Origin: Sporobacter termitidis DSM 10068
Lineage (GTDB): Bacteria > Bacillota > Clostridia > Oscillospirales > Oscillospiraceae
Direction of reading: 5' to 3'
DNA length: 64,000 nucleotides
NCBI RefSeq assembly: GCF_900130065.1
Contig: NZ_FQXV01000008.1
Span: 159,037-223,036 of the forward strand
Shown here: positions 42,523 through 51,028 of the stretch, piece by piece
Numbering within the stretch: position 1 is the stretch's first letter
Layout: each line of letters opens with the position of its first letter
Notes under the pieces: generated by a model
Seen by the model: only the letters and a program-made list of their open reading frames with translations
Told to the model about the DNA's origin: nothing
Databases searched by the model: none
Made by a program: the position numbers and the translations under genes

Positions 42523-42996
42523 CTAGGATAAGCGGAGCGTCATCTCCGTATAGTCCTGTGGGGAATTTTCGGTAAAACCCAGCCTTTCGTAGACAGGCTT
42601 TCCGGCGGCGGTCGCCGAGAGCGCGATAAAGGACAGGCCTTCCTCTTTCGCTTTTTCGATCAGCAGCTTCAGGGCGGCTGTGGCGAGGCCCTTCTCGCGA
42701 TAGGGAGGGCGGGTATAGACGTTCAGGATTTCGCCCGTCTTCCCGGTCGGGAAGCGGACGTTTGCCGGTTTGCGATGGACGACGAGAAAGGACACGGCGG
42801 CGGCTCGGCCGCCGGATACGGCGAGGGCAGCGTAAAAATCCCTGTTCAGCTGCCGCCTGAAATAGCCCCGCAGCTCTGATGCAATGGCGGCCGCCTGCAC
42901 CTCGTCAGGCGTCAAGTCCGGCTCTTCCGCAAAAAAGTCAAGCCGCAGCCGGATGAGCTCCTCGATATCGTCCGGCGCGGCAAAGCGCAGCTCCAT
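42523..42996 (-). CDS. GNAT-family N-acetyltransferase
   Basis: 157 residues. The acetyl-CoA site is YREKGLATAALKLLIEKAKE (R/Q-x-x-G-x-A variant), preceded by the strand GEILNVYTRPPYR and followed by FIALSATAAGKPVYERLGF. Acceptor unknown. The start at 42996 (MELRFA) follows GGAGGG; 60 extra in-frame codons upstream lack a site. Confidence 0.88.
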   Translation of the reverse strand: MELRFAAPDDIEELIRLRLDFFAEEPDLTPDEVQAAAIASELRGYFRRQLNRDFYAALAVSGGRAAAVSFLVVHRKPANVRFPTGKTGEILNVYTRPPYREKGLATAALKLLIEKAKEEGLSFIALSATAAGKPVYERLGFTENSPQDYTEMTLRLS

Positions 42997-43188
42997 ATGT
43001 ACCCTCCGTTCGTTAAGCGATGAGAAAGGACAGAATAAATTGGCCTCCTTACCATCATAAGGCATATCGCGCCCCATGTACAGACGGCATTTTGCGGGCG
43101 ATAAAAGCCCGATAAGCAGGCGGCATAAATAATTCCGGGGCGGCAGGAGAACAATAATGGCGCAGCTTGATTGCAAAGGAGGGAAAGA

Positions 43189-43347
43189 ATGGCGCGGGAA
43201 GACCTAAAACGTACGAACGATTATCAGAAAAAGAACCGTGAGGAGCTGGGCGTTTTTACGGAATGGCCCCTGCCTTCGGACGTTGCCCGGGGCGGCGGAC
43301 GGACGCAGCCGGCGGAAAAGAAAAAGGATAAATCAGGTGCGCAATGA
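43189..43347 (+). CDS. Small basic hypothetical protein, 52 residues
   Basis: MAREDLKRTNDYQKKNREEL at the start, then GVFTEWPLPSD and a Lys-rich end. AAAGGAGGG precedes ATG. Highly charged, no membrane segment. The following gene begins within 40 bases, so they are probably cotranscribed. Family not recognised. Confidence 0.6.
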   Translation: MAREDLKRTNDYQKKNREELGVFTEWPLPSDVARGGGRTQPAEKKKDKSGAQ

Positions 43348-43385
43348 GCCGCGCCGGCGCCGGCGCCAAAATTGGAGGAAAGAAG

Positions 43386-43571
43386 GTGAAAATCATGACG
43401 CTTGACGAGTGGAAAAACAACAAGGACTTCGATGAGATCAGCCGCGAGATGAACGGGCTGTTCAATAACCGGCAGCTGACGGCCACCGATGTGATCACCG
43501 GGGGCGGCGCTTTTCTGAATCCGACGGTGATGGAGGCGGCACAGGTGAAACCTCAGCCGCCCGCCCAATAA
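43386..43571 (+). CDS. Small hypothetical protein, 61 residues
   Basis: Starts (V)KIMTLDEWKNNKDFDEIS and ends in a Pro/Gln-rich tail (VKPQPPAQ). GTG 43386 is preceded by GGAGG seven bases away; an upstream ATG at 43344 overlapping the previous stop, and ATG 43395, are alternatives. Soluble and acidic. Function unknown. Confidence 0.55.
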   Translation: MKIMTLDEWKNNKDFDEISREMNGLFNNRQLTATDVITGGGAFLNPTVMEAAQVKPQPPAQ

Positions 43572-43587
43572 AGGTATAGAGGCTGTC

Positions 43588-44469
43588 CTACTTTAAAACC
43601 TGCGGCTCCGCCGGAGGCTTTTTCTTTATGGTTTTGTAGGCCTCGTCCAAAAGCGCGCCGATACCGTTGCCGTGGGCGCGGCAGAGGCGCTTGAGGCGGT
43701 ACAGGTCCGGCGTTTTCTCGTGCGAAAGGACGTTGATGCCGTACCTGCAGGAGAGCGTGGCCTGAAAGCCCAGCGCGCGGAGGATCGTGTCGGTATCCTC
43801 GCTGTAGCGGCCGTAGGGGTAGGCGAAGGTCGTCGGAAGGACGCCTGTTTGCTGGAATATCTCGCTTTGCGCTTTTGTCAGGTCGGTTTTCAGGATTTGC
43901 TCGTAGACCGCGAGGGACTCGCTTTTTTTCCGGACGCAGCCGTAACGGCCGTTTTTCACCACGTGCAGATTGTACGAGTGGTTCTGGACCTCCACGAGGC
44001 CGCTGTCCAGCATTTCGTTAAGCTGCGCCCAGGTGACATGGGAGTAATCGATATTGGTATCGGGGTTGCGCGTAAAGTCGTCCGTATTTTTGACGATCAG
44101 GGAGAGGACGATTTTCATGTCGTATTTTTTGAGAAGCGGCAGCGCGTATTTGTATGTGCTGAGATAACCGTCGTCAAAGGTGAGCATGATCGGGTTCGGC
44201 GGCAAAGGGGCGCGGTTATAAAACCAGTCTGTCAGATCGTGCATTGTGACGGTATTGTAATCTTTTCTTTTCAGGTATTTCAGGTCGCTTTCAAATTCCC
44301 ACGGCGAAACCACGTCCTTGCCCAGCTTGGAGTGCTTGATTTCATGGTACATGATAATGGGCAGAGAAATCCCTTCGCCCTGCGATGCGTCCAGAGCGCC
44401 GGCGCGCCGGGGAAGACAGGGGAAAAGCAGGCTGAAGATGAGTAAAATAATGACTGATTTGCGTATCAT
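43588..44469 (-). CDS. Secreted polysaccharide deacetylase
   Basis: 293 residues. Signal peptide MIRKSVIILLIFSLLFPCLP, then a NodB-type domain: ISLPIIMYHEIKHSKLG, MLTFDDGYLSTYKYALPLL (catalytic and metal Asp pair), NHSYNLH (the H-x-S-x-x-x-H metal motif) and TFAYPYGRYS. It removes acetyl groups from peptidoglycan or another envelope glycan, outside the membrane. The start at 44469 follows AGAAGGA; 35 extra in-frame codons are rejected. Monocistronic. Confidence 0.92.
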   Translation of the reverse strand: MIRKSVIILLIFSLLFPCLPRRAGALDASQGEGISLPIIMYHEIKHSKLGKDVVSPWEFESDLKYLKRKDYNTVTMHDLTDWFYNRAPLPPNPIMLTFDDGYLSTYKYALPLLKKYDMKIVLSLIVKNTDDFTRNPDTNIDYSHVTWAQLNEMLDSGLVEVQNHSYNLHVVKNGRYGCVRKKSESLAVYEQILKTDLTKAQSEIFQQTGVLPTTFAYPYGRYSEDTDTILRALGFQATLSCRYGINVLSHEKTPDLYRLKRLCRAHGNGIGALLDEAYKTIKKKPPAEPQVLK

Positions 44470-44590
44470 GCAGATAATTCCTTCTATAGTAGAGGTGTTT
44501 CTATTATGCCTTTGACGCGGCGTGCCATGCTGAAATATAATGCTCATAATGGCAAGACATGCACGGTTTTCCATAATACGGGAGGTTTTT

Positions 44591-45112
44591 ATGCGGCTTT
44601 TTTATGCGGTAACGTTTGACGAGAACGTCCGGCGGCAGCTTGCCGAAATTCAGGACAGGCTGCGGGCGCAGACGCTCCGGGGCAATTTTACGCTTTTTGA
44701 TAACCTGCACCTGACGCTTGTTTTTATCGGGGAGGTGCCGCCCGAGCGGGCGCCGCCCCTCTTTGAGATCGCCAAATCCACACAGACGGCGCCGTTCCGG
44801 CTGCGTATCCGGGGCGCGGGCAGCTTCCGGCGCGAGGGCGGCCAGCTTGTCTGGGCGGGCGTTGAGGAAAACGACCGCCTGACGGAGACGTACGAGAAGC
44901 TGGCGGGACGTGTCGCCGCGGCGGGCTTCAGAGTCGAGGCGCGGAAATTCACACCGCACCTTACCCTGGCGCGCAACGCCCGTTTCCGCGACGGCTTCTC
45001 CCTGCAGGAGTTCTCGCGGGGGCTCGCCGCCATTGACGCGACGGTCGCAAAGGTCAGCCTGATGCAGTCCGAGCGGATCGGCGGCAGGCTGACGTATACG
45101 GAAATCGCGTGA
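44591..45112 (+). CDS. thpR: RNA 2',3'-cyclic phosphodiesterase
   Basis: 173 residues of the 2H phosphoesterase superfamily. Both catalytic H-x-T-L motifs are present, HLTLVFIGEV at ~37 and HLTLARNARF at ~120. ThpR opens 2',3'-cyclic phosphates at RNA ends and was first described as a 2'-5' RNA ligase. GGGAGG precedes ATG 44591 (MRLFYAV); an extension of 17 codons is unlikely. Confidence 0.92.
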   Translation: MRLFYAVTFDENVRRQLAEIQDRLRAQTLRGNFTLFDNLHLTLVFIGEVPPERAPPLFEIAKSTQTAPFRLRIRGAGSFRREGGQLVWAGVEENDRLTETYEKLAGRVAAAGFRVEARKFTPHLTLARNARFRDGFSLQEFSRGLAAIDATVAKVSLMQSERIGGRLTYTEIA

Positions 45113-45256
45113 CGGGGCGGGCGGCGGCGCTCCGGTATTGCCCTACTGGCACCGATCGCGCGCGCCCCATGATCCGGAAATGTGACGCTTATTGCCTGCA
45201 GGGCGCATATTTATGACGGTTTGTGGGAAAAATATGGCGCGGAAGGGGATGAGCAC

Positions 45257-45409
45257 ATGGCGGAACGCGAGAAGAAAAAGAGAAGCAATTTTTTCACCTA
45301 CAACAATAACAACGGTATCCCGAGCATGAACAAGCAAAACCACTTCAACGTGGAGGAAAACAGCGACTGGGAGAGCCGCAAGGACCGGTACCGCGGAAAG
45401 CTTTACTGA
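45257..45409 (+). CDS. Small Asn/Lys-rich hypothetical protein, 50 residues
   Basis: MAEREKKKRSNFFTYNNNNG, then IPSMNKQNHFNVEENSDWES and a basic end. AAGGGG precedes ATG 45257. Charged, probably disordered. A terminator follows at 45434. Family not recognised; the frame can be extended upstream by 25 codons. Confidence 0.5.
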   Translation: MAEREKKKRSNFFTYNNNNGIPSMNKQNHFNVEENSDWESRKDRYRGKLY

Positions 45410-45433
45410 AGCACCCGCCTGGAAAAGGCAAAA

Positions 45434-45453
45434 GCCCGCACGCGTGTGCGGGC
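45434..45453. terminator. Terminator between convergent small genes
   Basis: GCCCGCAC GCGT GTGCGGGC, then CTCATTTT on the plus strand and TTTTGCC on the minus strand. Confidence 0.75.
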
Positions 45454-45487
45454 CTCATTTTGGCGCCGGGGGAGAAGAAAATCCGCG

Positions 45488-45832
45488 TCATTCCTTGTCG
45501 TTTTTCTTGCCCGTTTCCGCGTTCCTGCGCTCGCCGAAGGAGCAGTAATCGTCAAAGTCGAACAGCCGGTATCTGCGGAAGAATTCGTTTTGGCACAGCA
45601 CAAGCCCGCACTGAAACGCGTTCGGTACGCCGTACTTGCAGTCGCGGCAGTAGACGATGTTTGGCATCCTGCTGTTCCAGGCGTCAACAGCTTCCTGTTC
45701 GGTCTTGTACCAGCGCTCGGCAAACTGGACCGCGCACTTGTAATTTGTATCGATGACGCGAAAGGCGCCCGAAAAGTTTAGTAGTTTGGCCTCGGCCCCG
45801 CAGAAGGGACATTTCAGCAGCTTATGATCCAT
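45488..45832 (-). CDS. Zinc-ribbon protein, Lar-like N-terminus
   Basis: 114 residues. Residues 1-55 have the pattern of Lar / restriction-alleviation-like proteins: LLKCPFCGAEAKLLNF, then an aromatic middle and EQEAVDAWNSRMP. The second half has another cysteine set (YCRDCKYGVP, CGLVLCQNEFF, DDYCSFGE). Both parts should bind zinc. Genes of this kind are often of phage origin; a role in restriction alleviation is not established. AAAGGAG precedes ATG 45832. Confidence 0.65.
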   Translation of the reverse strand: MDHKLLKCPFCGAEAKLLNFSGAFRVIDTNYKCAVQFAERWYKTEQEAVDAWNSRMPNIVYCRDCKYGVPNAFQCGLVLCQNEFFRRYRLFDFDDYCSFGERRNAETGKKNDKE

Positions 45833-46092
45833 TATGTACTCCTTTCGCACAGACGGCGTCGCGCCGCTCTGAAAGCCGCGGAGGGACGGCGCAATGTCGG
45901 CCTCTGTTATCGTATATGCGCGGCCGCGGTAAAATGCTACGCACAACTGAATTGTTGCTGCCCACGGCAGGATTCGTGTTTACATAATGTACAGAAAACC
46001 TGGGAAGCAAAAGAGCATGACGTCCCGGAGGGGGCTGTCATGCTCTTTACGGAGATTAAAGCTGCCGGCCGAGCGACGGAATTGGGCTGACG

Positions 46093-46971
46093 TTATCCCA
46101 CGGCGTCCTCGCTGAGGGGCTTGTAATCAAGGCTGCCGTCGTAGCCGTTGGGGAAATTGACATACACCTGGGCGGCCTTGCCGTCGCCGGCGAGACGCAC
46201 CGCGAAAGCCGAGCCGTCGGACAGGGCGCAGACGACTGTGACGCCGACGTTCTCGGTGGCGTAGACCACCTTGCTGCCGGTGATGGTCACGCCGGAGGGC
46301 AGCAGCTTTGCGATGTCCCGCTCGGCGGTTGCGATCCAATCGGGGTCCTGCACGTCTTTACTGACGATCTCGGTATAATCAAGGTTAAAGCAGCCGATGT
46401 CCAGTATCGCGCCTGTCACGGAATTGATATCCGCGATATAGCGGTTCGAGCTGTCCGTTTCATCAGGGGCGTGGAATAAAATGCTCCAGTTATCCGAATA
46501 GGGGAGCGGGCTTTTTGAGAATGAGGCGACGGCGGTATAGCCCGCCAGATCGACGCCGTATGCCGTTTGAACCAGCGCCGCGCCCCGGGCGGCGGCCTGG
46601 TCCGCCGTCATGTCCTTGTCGCCGGGGGTGGCGGACGTGATATAGTCCTCGTATATTTTTTCGATTTGTTCCGGCGTCAATTGCTGCTTTGTGATTTGCA
46701 TTTTCATTTTGACTTCGTTCTTAAACTGCTCAAAATCCATAAGCTGCGTGGACCGGTCATCGACGGTATAGAGCGGCTGGGACAAAGCGGTCTGGCCGGG
46801 GGCCTGGCTGGGCAGGGACACGGCGGGGGCTGACGTGACCGCATCGTTCAGGGCGGTACCGGGTACGGCGGAGTTCAGCGCGTAGGCCATGGCGGAGGTG
46901 CTGCCGACGATCAAGAGGACGGCGGCGGCGACGATCCAGATTTTTTTGACGTGCTTTTTAAATTGGGACAT
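46093..46971 (-). CDS. Membrane-anchored extracytoplasmic protein, PepSY-like repeats
   Basis: 292 residues. N-terminal membrane anchor or signal (KKIWIVAAAVLLIVGSTSAM), a Ser/Pro linker and then two alpha+beta units. WSILFHAPDETDSSNRYIAD followed by INSVTGAILDIG has the strand-turn pattern of PepSY domains. It follows the sensor kinase gene by 12 bases and is probably cotranscribed, so it may modulate the kinase or be a target of the system. Function unknown. Confidence 0.65.
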   Translation of the reverse strand: MSQFKKHVKKIWIVAAAVLLIVGSTSAMAYALNSAVPGTALNDAVTSAPAVSLPSQAPGQTALSQPLYTVDDRSTQLMDFEQFKNEVKMKMQITKQQLTPEQIEKIYEDYITSATPGDKDMTADQAAARGAALVQTAYGVDLAGYTAVASFSKSPLPYSDNWSILFHAPDETDSSNRYIADINSVTGAILDIGCFNLDYTEIVSKDVQDPDWIATAERDIAKLLPSGVTITGSKVVYATENVGVTVVCALSDGSAFAVRLAGDGKAAQVYVNFPNGYDGSLDYKPLSEDAVG

Positions 46972-46983
46972 TTTTATTACTCC

Positions 46984-48462
46984 TTAATCCAAATTTTGTG
47001 TGGTTCCACGCTCTAATTGTAAATCCGCCGGCGTTTCGGAGTTTTCAGAGGGTTGTAAAGGAGTCGTAAAAACAATGCGTATTTTTGTGCCTTCGCCTTT
47101 GACGGAATCGATTTTCAGCTCGGCGCCGTGCGCGGCGGCGATGTCCCGGCACAGCGCCAGCCCCAGCCCGACGCCGCCGGAGGCGCGGGAGCGCGCCTTG
47201 TCGATCCGGTAGAAGGGCTCGCAGACGAGCTGTATTTCGGATGTTTCCATGCCGCAGCCGGAATCGGCGACCTCAAGCACGGGGTGTCCGTCGAAATACG
47301 CGGAAAGAAGGATAGCGGCGCCGGGAGGCGACGCTTTGACGGCGTTGTCGACGAGGTTTAAGAGGAGCGACTGCAGCAGGTCGCCGTCGCCGACAAGGGT
47401 GTCCAACGCGCACTCGAGCTCCAGGCGCAGGTTTTTCTCCCTGAGGCGCGGCTCGGATAAACCGGCGATTTCCCGCAGCAGCGCCGGGGCGGCGACGGTG
47501 TCAAAAACCGGGCTGCCGTTGCGGACGAGCGCCATTTCCAAAAGCTTAAGGGCCAGATTTTTCACGCGGTCCGTCTCCGAGATGATGTAGCCTGCCGCGA
47601 CGATCCTGTTCTCCTCGCTGGCGTAGGCGCCCTGCAGATATTCAGCGTAGCCCCGGATGGCCGTCAGCGGCGTGCGGAGCTCATGGGCAAGGTTGTCGAT
47701 CAGGCGCTGCTTGGCCTGCGCGTTTTTGTCCAGCTCGTCGATTTTGTCCTGAACGCTCACGGCCATCTGATTGAACGCCGCCGACAGGTCGGAAAACTCG
47801 TCCCGGCCGCGCAGCGGGATGCGCTCGCCGTAGCTGCCGCCGGCGATGCCGCGCGCGGCCGACCGGAGAGTGCGGATCGGCTGCGTCAGCTTTCGCAGTA
47901 TCAGGGACAGGACGACGGCCAGCACGGACTCAAGGGCGGCGCCGACGGCAATCAGGTACACGGTGAGCTGCCGGTGCGTTGTGTACAGCTCGGACAGCTC
48001 CCGCAGAAATGTCAGGGAATAATCGCCGAACTGCCCGCCAAGGCGGCCTGTGATGCAAAGAAACGACCCGCCGGCCGCCGGGACGGTCTGCACGGCGTAT
48101 GTGCCGTCCGCCGGCGCCGAAAGGTCCGCGGCGGCGGACGCGCCGGAAGGAAGATTTGAAAACACCACGGTATCGGACCTTTTAAGCTCAAAGGTGACGC
48201 CCTGACTCAGGTAATAATCGGCGTAAGAGCGCATGACGCTTGCCTCCGATGACGGCGTCAGGCTGCTTTGGTCGCGGCCCGCCATACTGTACATCGTCTG
48301 GTAAACGCTCGAAACGACAAGACGGTATTCGCTCAGCGCCCTGTCGGTATCCCGGTTCAGGTTGAGGGCGAAGCTGTATTTGGACGTCAGGAACAGACAG
48401 ACATTGATGAACACGATAAAAACGGTCAGCATGATCAGAAACGTTTTCTGCCAATATTTCAT
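46984..48462 (-). CDS. Membrane sensor histidine kinase
   Basis: 492 residues. TM1 at ~8-28 (FLIMLTVFIVFINVCLFL), an extracytoplasmic sensor to ~170, TM2 (LTVYLIAVGAALESVLAVVL), HAMP, HisKA with LAHELRTPLTAIRGYAEYL, and HATPase with NLVDNAVKASP and GGVGLGLALCRDIAA. GGAGG precedes ATG 48462, whose first bases overlap the response-regulator stop (ATGA). Classic OmpR-type pair; the signal is unknown. Confidence 0.93.
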   Translation of the reverse strand: MKYWQKTFLIMLTVFIVFINVCLFLTSKYSFALNLNRDTDRALSEYRLVVSSVYQTMYSMAGRDQSSLTPSSEASVMRSYADYYLSQGVTFELKRSDTVVFSNLPSGASAAADLSAPADGTYAVQTVPAAGGSFLCITGRLGGQFGDYSLTFLRELSELYTTHRQLTVYLIAVGAALESVLAVVLSLILRKLTQPIRTLRSAARGIAGGSYGERIPLRGRDEFSDLSAAFNQMAVSVQDKIDELDKNAQAKQRLIDNLAHELRTPLTAIRGYAEYLQGAYASEENRIVAAGYIISETDRVKNLALKLLEMALVRNGSPVFDTVAAPALLREIAGLSEPRLREKNLRLELECALDTLVGDGDLLQSLLLNLVDNAVKASPPGAAILLSAYFDGHPVLEVADSGCGMETSEIQLVCEPFYRIDKARSRASGGVGLGLALCRDIAAAHGAELKIDSVKGEGTKIRIVFTTPLQPSENSETPADLQLERGTTQNLD

Positions 48463-49115
48463 GAGCCGGCCTCCAGGCGGTAGCCCATTTTGAAGACGGT
48501 CTTGATCCGCCTTTCCCAGTTCAGCTTTTTTCGGAGCTTTTGAATATGGACGTCGACGGTCCGCGTCTCGCCGCAGTAATCGTAATCCCACGCCAGCTTG
48601 AGCAGCTTTTCACGCGAGAGCGCGATGTTCTTATTTTTAATCAGCACCTCTAAAAGCTCGAATTCACGGAGCGTCAGCTCCACTGGGTTTCCGGCCACGG
48701 TGACGACACGGCTGGACAGATCGACCACCGTCCCGTCCAGAGAAAACTGCGGCGACGACCGGGCGGTCCGGCGCAGGGCGGCCTCGATCCGCGCCAAAAG
48801 CTCCAGGGTTTCGAAGGGCTTGACGATATAATCGTCGGCCCCCATGTTGAGCCCCTTCACCCGGTCGGACAAGCCGGACATCGCTGTGATGAAGATAACG
48901 GGCGTGTTTTCCGGGATGTGCCCCATGAGCGTAAACCCGTCGATTTCCGGCAGCATGACGTCCAGCAGGATCAGCGCGTAGGACGCCGACCTGATGCGGT
49001 CCAGCGCCTCGGGACCCGTAAACGCCTGATCGCTCGTATGGCCGACCAGTGTCAGATTCATCGCGATCAAGTCGCTGATGGATTTTTCATCTTCAACAAT
49101 CAGAATATGCGCCAT
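48459..49115 (-). CDS. OmpR/PhoB-family response regulator
   Basis: 218 residues. Receiver with acidic pair VEDEKS, phospho-acceptor Asp in ILLDVMLPEIDGF, Thr in FITAMSG and Lys in YIVKPFETLE; then a winged helix (LTLREFELLEVLIKNKNIAL, TRTVDVHIQKLRKKL). The start at 49115 follows GGTGGTGAG. Encoded before its kinase with a four-base overlap. A TTACA direct repeat lies upstream and could be its site. Confidence 0.94.
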   Translation of the reverse strand: MAHILIVEDEKSISDLIAMNLTLVGHTSDQAFTGPEALDRIRSASYALILLDVMLPEIDGFTLMGHIPENTPVIFITAMSGLSDRVKGLNMGADDYIVKPFETLELLARIEAALRRTARSSPQFSLDGTVVDLSSRVVTVAGNPVELTLREFELLEVLIKNKNIALSREKLLKLAWDYDYCGETRTVDVHIQKLRKKLNWERRIKTVFKMGYRLEAGS

Positions 49116-49158
49116 CTTTCTCACCACCTCGATTGTAGCACGGGACTTGTCCCGCCGG

Positions 49159-49174
49159 TGTAATGGAGTTGTAA
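49159..49174 (-). promoter_or_regulatory. TTACA direct repeat upstream of the response regulator
   Basis: Minus strand TTACA-N6-TTACA (49170-49174 and 49159-49163), the 11-bp spacing usual for OmpR/PhoB-type tandem binding; TACAAT follows as a possible -10 box. Confidence 0.35.
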
Positions 49175-49202
49175 AATATGGGGGCGTTCTCCGCAAAAAA
49201 AA

Positions 49203-49226
49203 CAGCCGCGCCAATCGGTGCGGCTG
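49203..49226 (-). terminator. Terminator of gene 49233-49709
   Basis: CAGCCGC / GCGGCTG stem followed on the minus strand by eight Ts. Confidence 0.8.
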
Positions 49227-49232
49227 AGCTTT

Positions 49233-49709
49233 TCAGGTTGTCGGTGTCGCTTCGCTTTGCTTTGCGTCGAGCAGTGCGGTAATATACGCGGCCGTTTCGG
49301 GATGGTTGACATACCATTGGCCGGTCGTAAAAGATTTTGCCGTCGTTTCGTCAAATGTCATGACGAGCGGGCCGTGGGTGCTGCTGATCTGATTGAGCTG
49401 AATTTCAACGCCGCCGCATTGAAGGCTAAGGCCGAATTGGGGCGGGATGTTCTGGCGGCTGTATTTGATGGCGAAGGAGGATTTCTCAAGCCGGTTTAAG
49501 TAATGTACGAGCTGTACGATCTCCTCCTCGGTGAGCTGATACGAATATGTGCCCCGCCATATCATTGCCGCTGTGACGTCTGAGGGAACAAGGTGATATG
49601 TCAGCTCCCACGGCGTCGTTTTCACCGCCGACAAAACCCCCAATACGGCGGCGGCGACGAGAACAACGGCCGCCGCGGTTATCACGAGAGGCTTTTTGAT
49701 CTTATGCAT
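49233..49709 (-). CDS. Hypothetical membrane-anchored protein, 158 residues
   Basis: N-terminal membrane helix (LVITAAAVVLVAAAVLGVLS), then an extracytoplasmic domain starting WELTYHLVPSDVTAAMIWRG and ending in a Thr/Pro tail. No lipobox cysteine. The family is not recognised; similar short proteins occur beside two-component systems. It is read towards the response-regulator gene but is separated from it by a strong terminator. Confidence 0.65.
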   Translation of the reverse strand: MHKIKKPLVITAAAVVLVAAAVLGVLSAVKTTPWELTYHLVPSDVTAAMIWRGTYSYQLTEEEIVQLVHYLNRLEKSSFAIKYSRQNIPPQFGLSLQCGGVEIQLNQISSTHGPLVMTFDETTAKSFTTGQWYVNHPETAAYITALLDAKQSEATPTT

Positions 49710-49889
49710 AGCGTCACCCGTTTCCAGGCTGTCTTTTGCCTGATAATATCTTAACTTTTACTGTAACACATATCGGGAGAAATAAAAAGACCGGCGCACA
49801 CAATTTTGGACAAAAACCCCATGTAATATTTGCCTGCCCGACGGAAGCCTGACAGAAGCCGAGCGGGCGGCCGCAGGGTGGACAGCGTG

Positions 49890-49919
49890 TTTACTTATAG
49901 GCACGGGCTGTGCTAATGT
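49890..49919 (+). promoter_or_regulatory. Possible promoter of the phage packaging genes
   Basis: TTTACT (49890-49895), 18 bases, TAATGT (49914-49919), 26 bases before the first phage gene. Weak match. The host/phage border is somewhere in 49710-49945. Confidence 0.35.
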
Positions 49920-49945
49920 AACGTCAGAGACGAAAAGGGAGGACG

Positions 49946-50344
49946 GTGGCTTGGATGACAAAAAAGAAAACGGAGGGTACCGAAATGTCGCCGGAGGCGC
50001 TGGAGGCGAGGATTGGGGCCTATTTCGCCGAGTGCGAGGCGCGGGAGGTCTTCCCGGACCGGGCAAACATGATCGCCTGGCTTGGTCTGCCGGACGACGT
50101 CTATCTCAGATTTGAAACGAACGAGGACGGCAAGTACGCGCCGTATGCCGAGGTCCTGAAAAGGGCGCGCCTGAGGCGGGAGGGCTGGCTGGCCAGAGCC
50201 ATGTTCAGCGACAAGAACAAGGCGCAGAGCGCCATGTTTCAGCTCCGGCAGCCTTTCAACGGCGGCTACTCCGACAAGGAAGACAGCGGCGTCATGACCA
50301 TCCGGCTCAAAATCGACGGCGGCAGCAGCGATTTGTTGGATTGA
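49946..50344 (+). CDS. Phage terminase small subunit
   Basis: 132 residues. The N-terminal half (LEARIGAYFAECEAREVFPD, then RANMIAWLGLPDDVYLRFE) looks like the DNA-recognition helices of small terminase subunits that use a YfjI/GP3-type fold, and the second half is a helical oligomerisation region ending RLKIDGGSSDLLD. It should bind the phage packaging site and hand the DNA to the large subunit encoded at 51038. Start is GTG 49946 (GGGAGG very close) or ATG 49955. Confidence 0.75.
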   Translation: MAWMTKKKTEGTEMSPEALEARIGAYFAECEAREVFPDRANMIAWLGLPDDVYLRFETNEDGKYAPYAEVLKRARLRREGWLARAMFSDKNKAQSAMFQLRQPFNGGYSDKEDSGVMTIRLKIDGGSSDLLD

Positions 50345-50470
50345 ATTGGCCCGCCCACCCGCCCGATAGAGGTATAGGGGCTACACCTCTATGACCCCGA
50401 CGAGAGGCGGCTGGGGCCACGCCCCAGACCCCGTTTCAGGTGTTCAGGCAGCGTCATAAGATCGACAGGC
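50345..50470. repeat. G-quadruplex element copy 2 and GC-rich DNA after the small terminase
   Basis: CCCGCCCACCCGCCC at 50350-50364 (G-quadruplex motif on the minus strand), then GATAGAGGTATAG as in the copy at 36117, then TAGGGGCTACACCTCTA and GGCTGGGGCCACGCCCCAG. No gene in 50345-50531. Confidence 0.65.
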
Positions 50471-50531
50471 GCCTTGTGTCCGGTGGTCTATGGGTGGCAG
50501 AAGATTATATTAAGTGAAGGAGGTGGCGGCG

Positions 50532-50672
50532 ATGGCGGTGTTGAGGCTCGACGGCGCGGTTGTCATGAAAATCCTCGAGCGCGGCAACGATGTGTGGATC
50601 AAGCGGACGAAGGCGGGGATCGTTGTCCTGGAGGTCAGCGTTTCGAAACGGCAGGAGATAGAAAGCTCCTGA
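50532..50672 (+). CDS. Small phage protein, 46 residues
   Basis: MAVLRLDGAVVMKILERGND, then VWIKRTKAGIVVLEVSVSKR. AAGGAGGTGGCG precedes ATG. It has a beta-rich pattern and is too small for a catalytic role. It lies between the terminase subunit genes, a common place for small unconserved phage genes. Confidence 0.65.
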   Translation: MAVLRLDGAVVMKILERGNDVWIKRTKAGIVVLEVSVSKRQEIESS

Positions 50673-50980
50673 TTTCAAAGATTTTATATTTTGAATGACG
50701 ATTCAGCTGCTAAATCATGCATGTCTGTCATTGCGTCAGGGGTGTGTATTTTCAGGGAGCTCGGGTATAGCCCCGGCAATAGCCGGGGCAGAGGTCCCGC
50801 GGAGCCCGAGCGCCGTCTCTGACGGTCCAGGGTCGCCCGAACAGAGCCCTCGCAGCCCCGCGGGGGCACAGGGGCGGAGCCCCTCCAATCGGGGCCATTG
50901 GGAAAAGCCCCATACCGTTATAGGGCGGGCGGGTGGGAACAAAATAATATGCCGCCGCTGCGAACGGGCAGCGGCAGGGA
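50673..50980. repeat. Non-coding GC-rich stretch with G-quadruplex element copy 3
   Basis: No credible gene. Contains CCCCGGCAATAGCCGGGG, a series of CGGAGCCC-like short repeats, and CATACCGTTATA followed by GGGCGGGCGGGTGGG (50933-50947), the third copy of the element at 36117-36146. Confidence 0.6.
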
Positions 50981-50982
50981 CT

Positions 50983-51028
50983 AAAAGGAGTCGGACAACG
51001 CGCAAAAGCGCGGGCCGGCTCCTTTTTT
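50983..51028 (+). terminator. Terminator-like hairpin just before the large terminase gene
   Basis: AAAAGGAGTCGG with CCGGCTCCTTTT, enclosing CGCGC AAAA GCGCG, then TTTTTT; it ends ten bases before the terL start codon. Confidence 0.75.
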
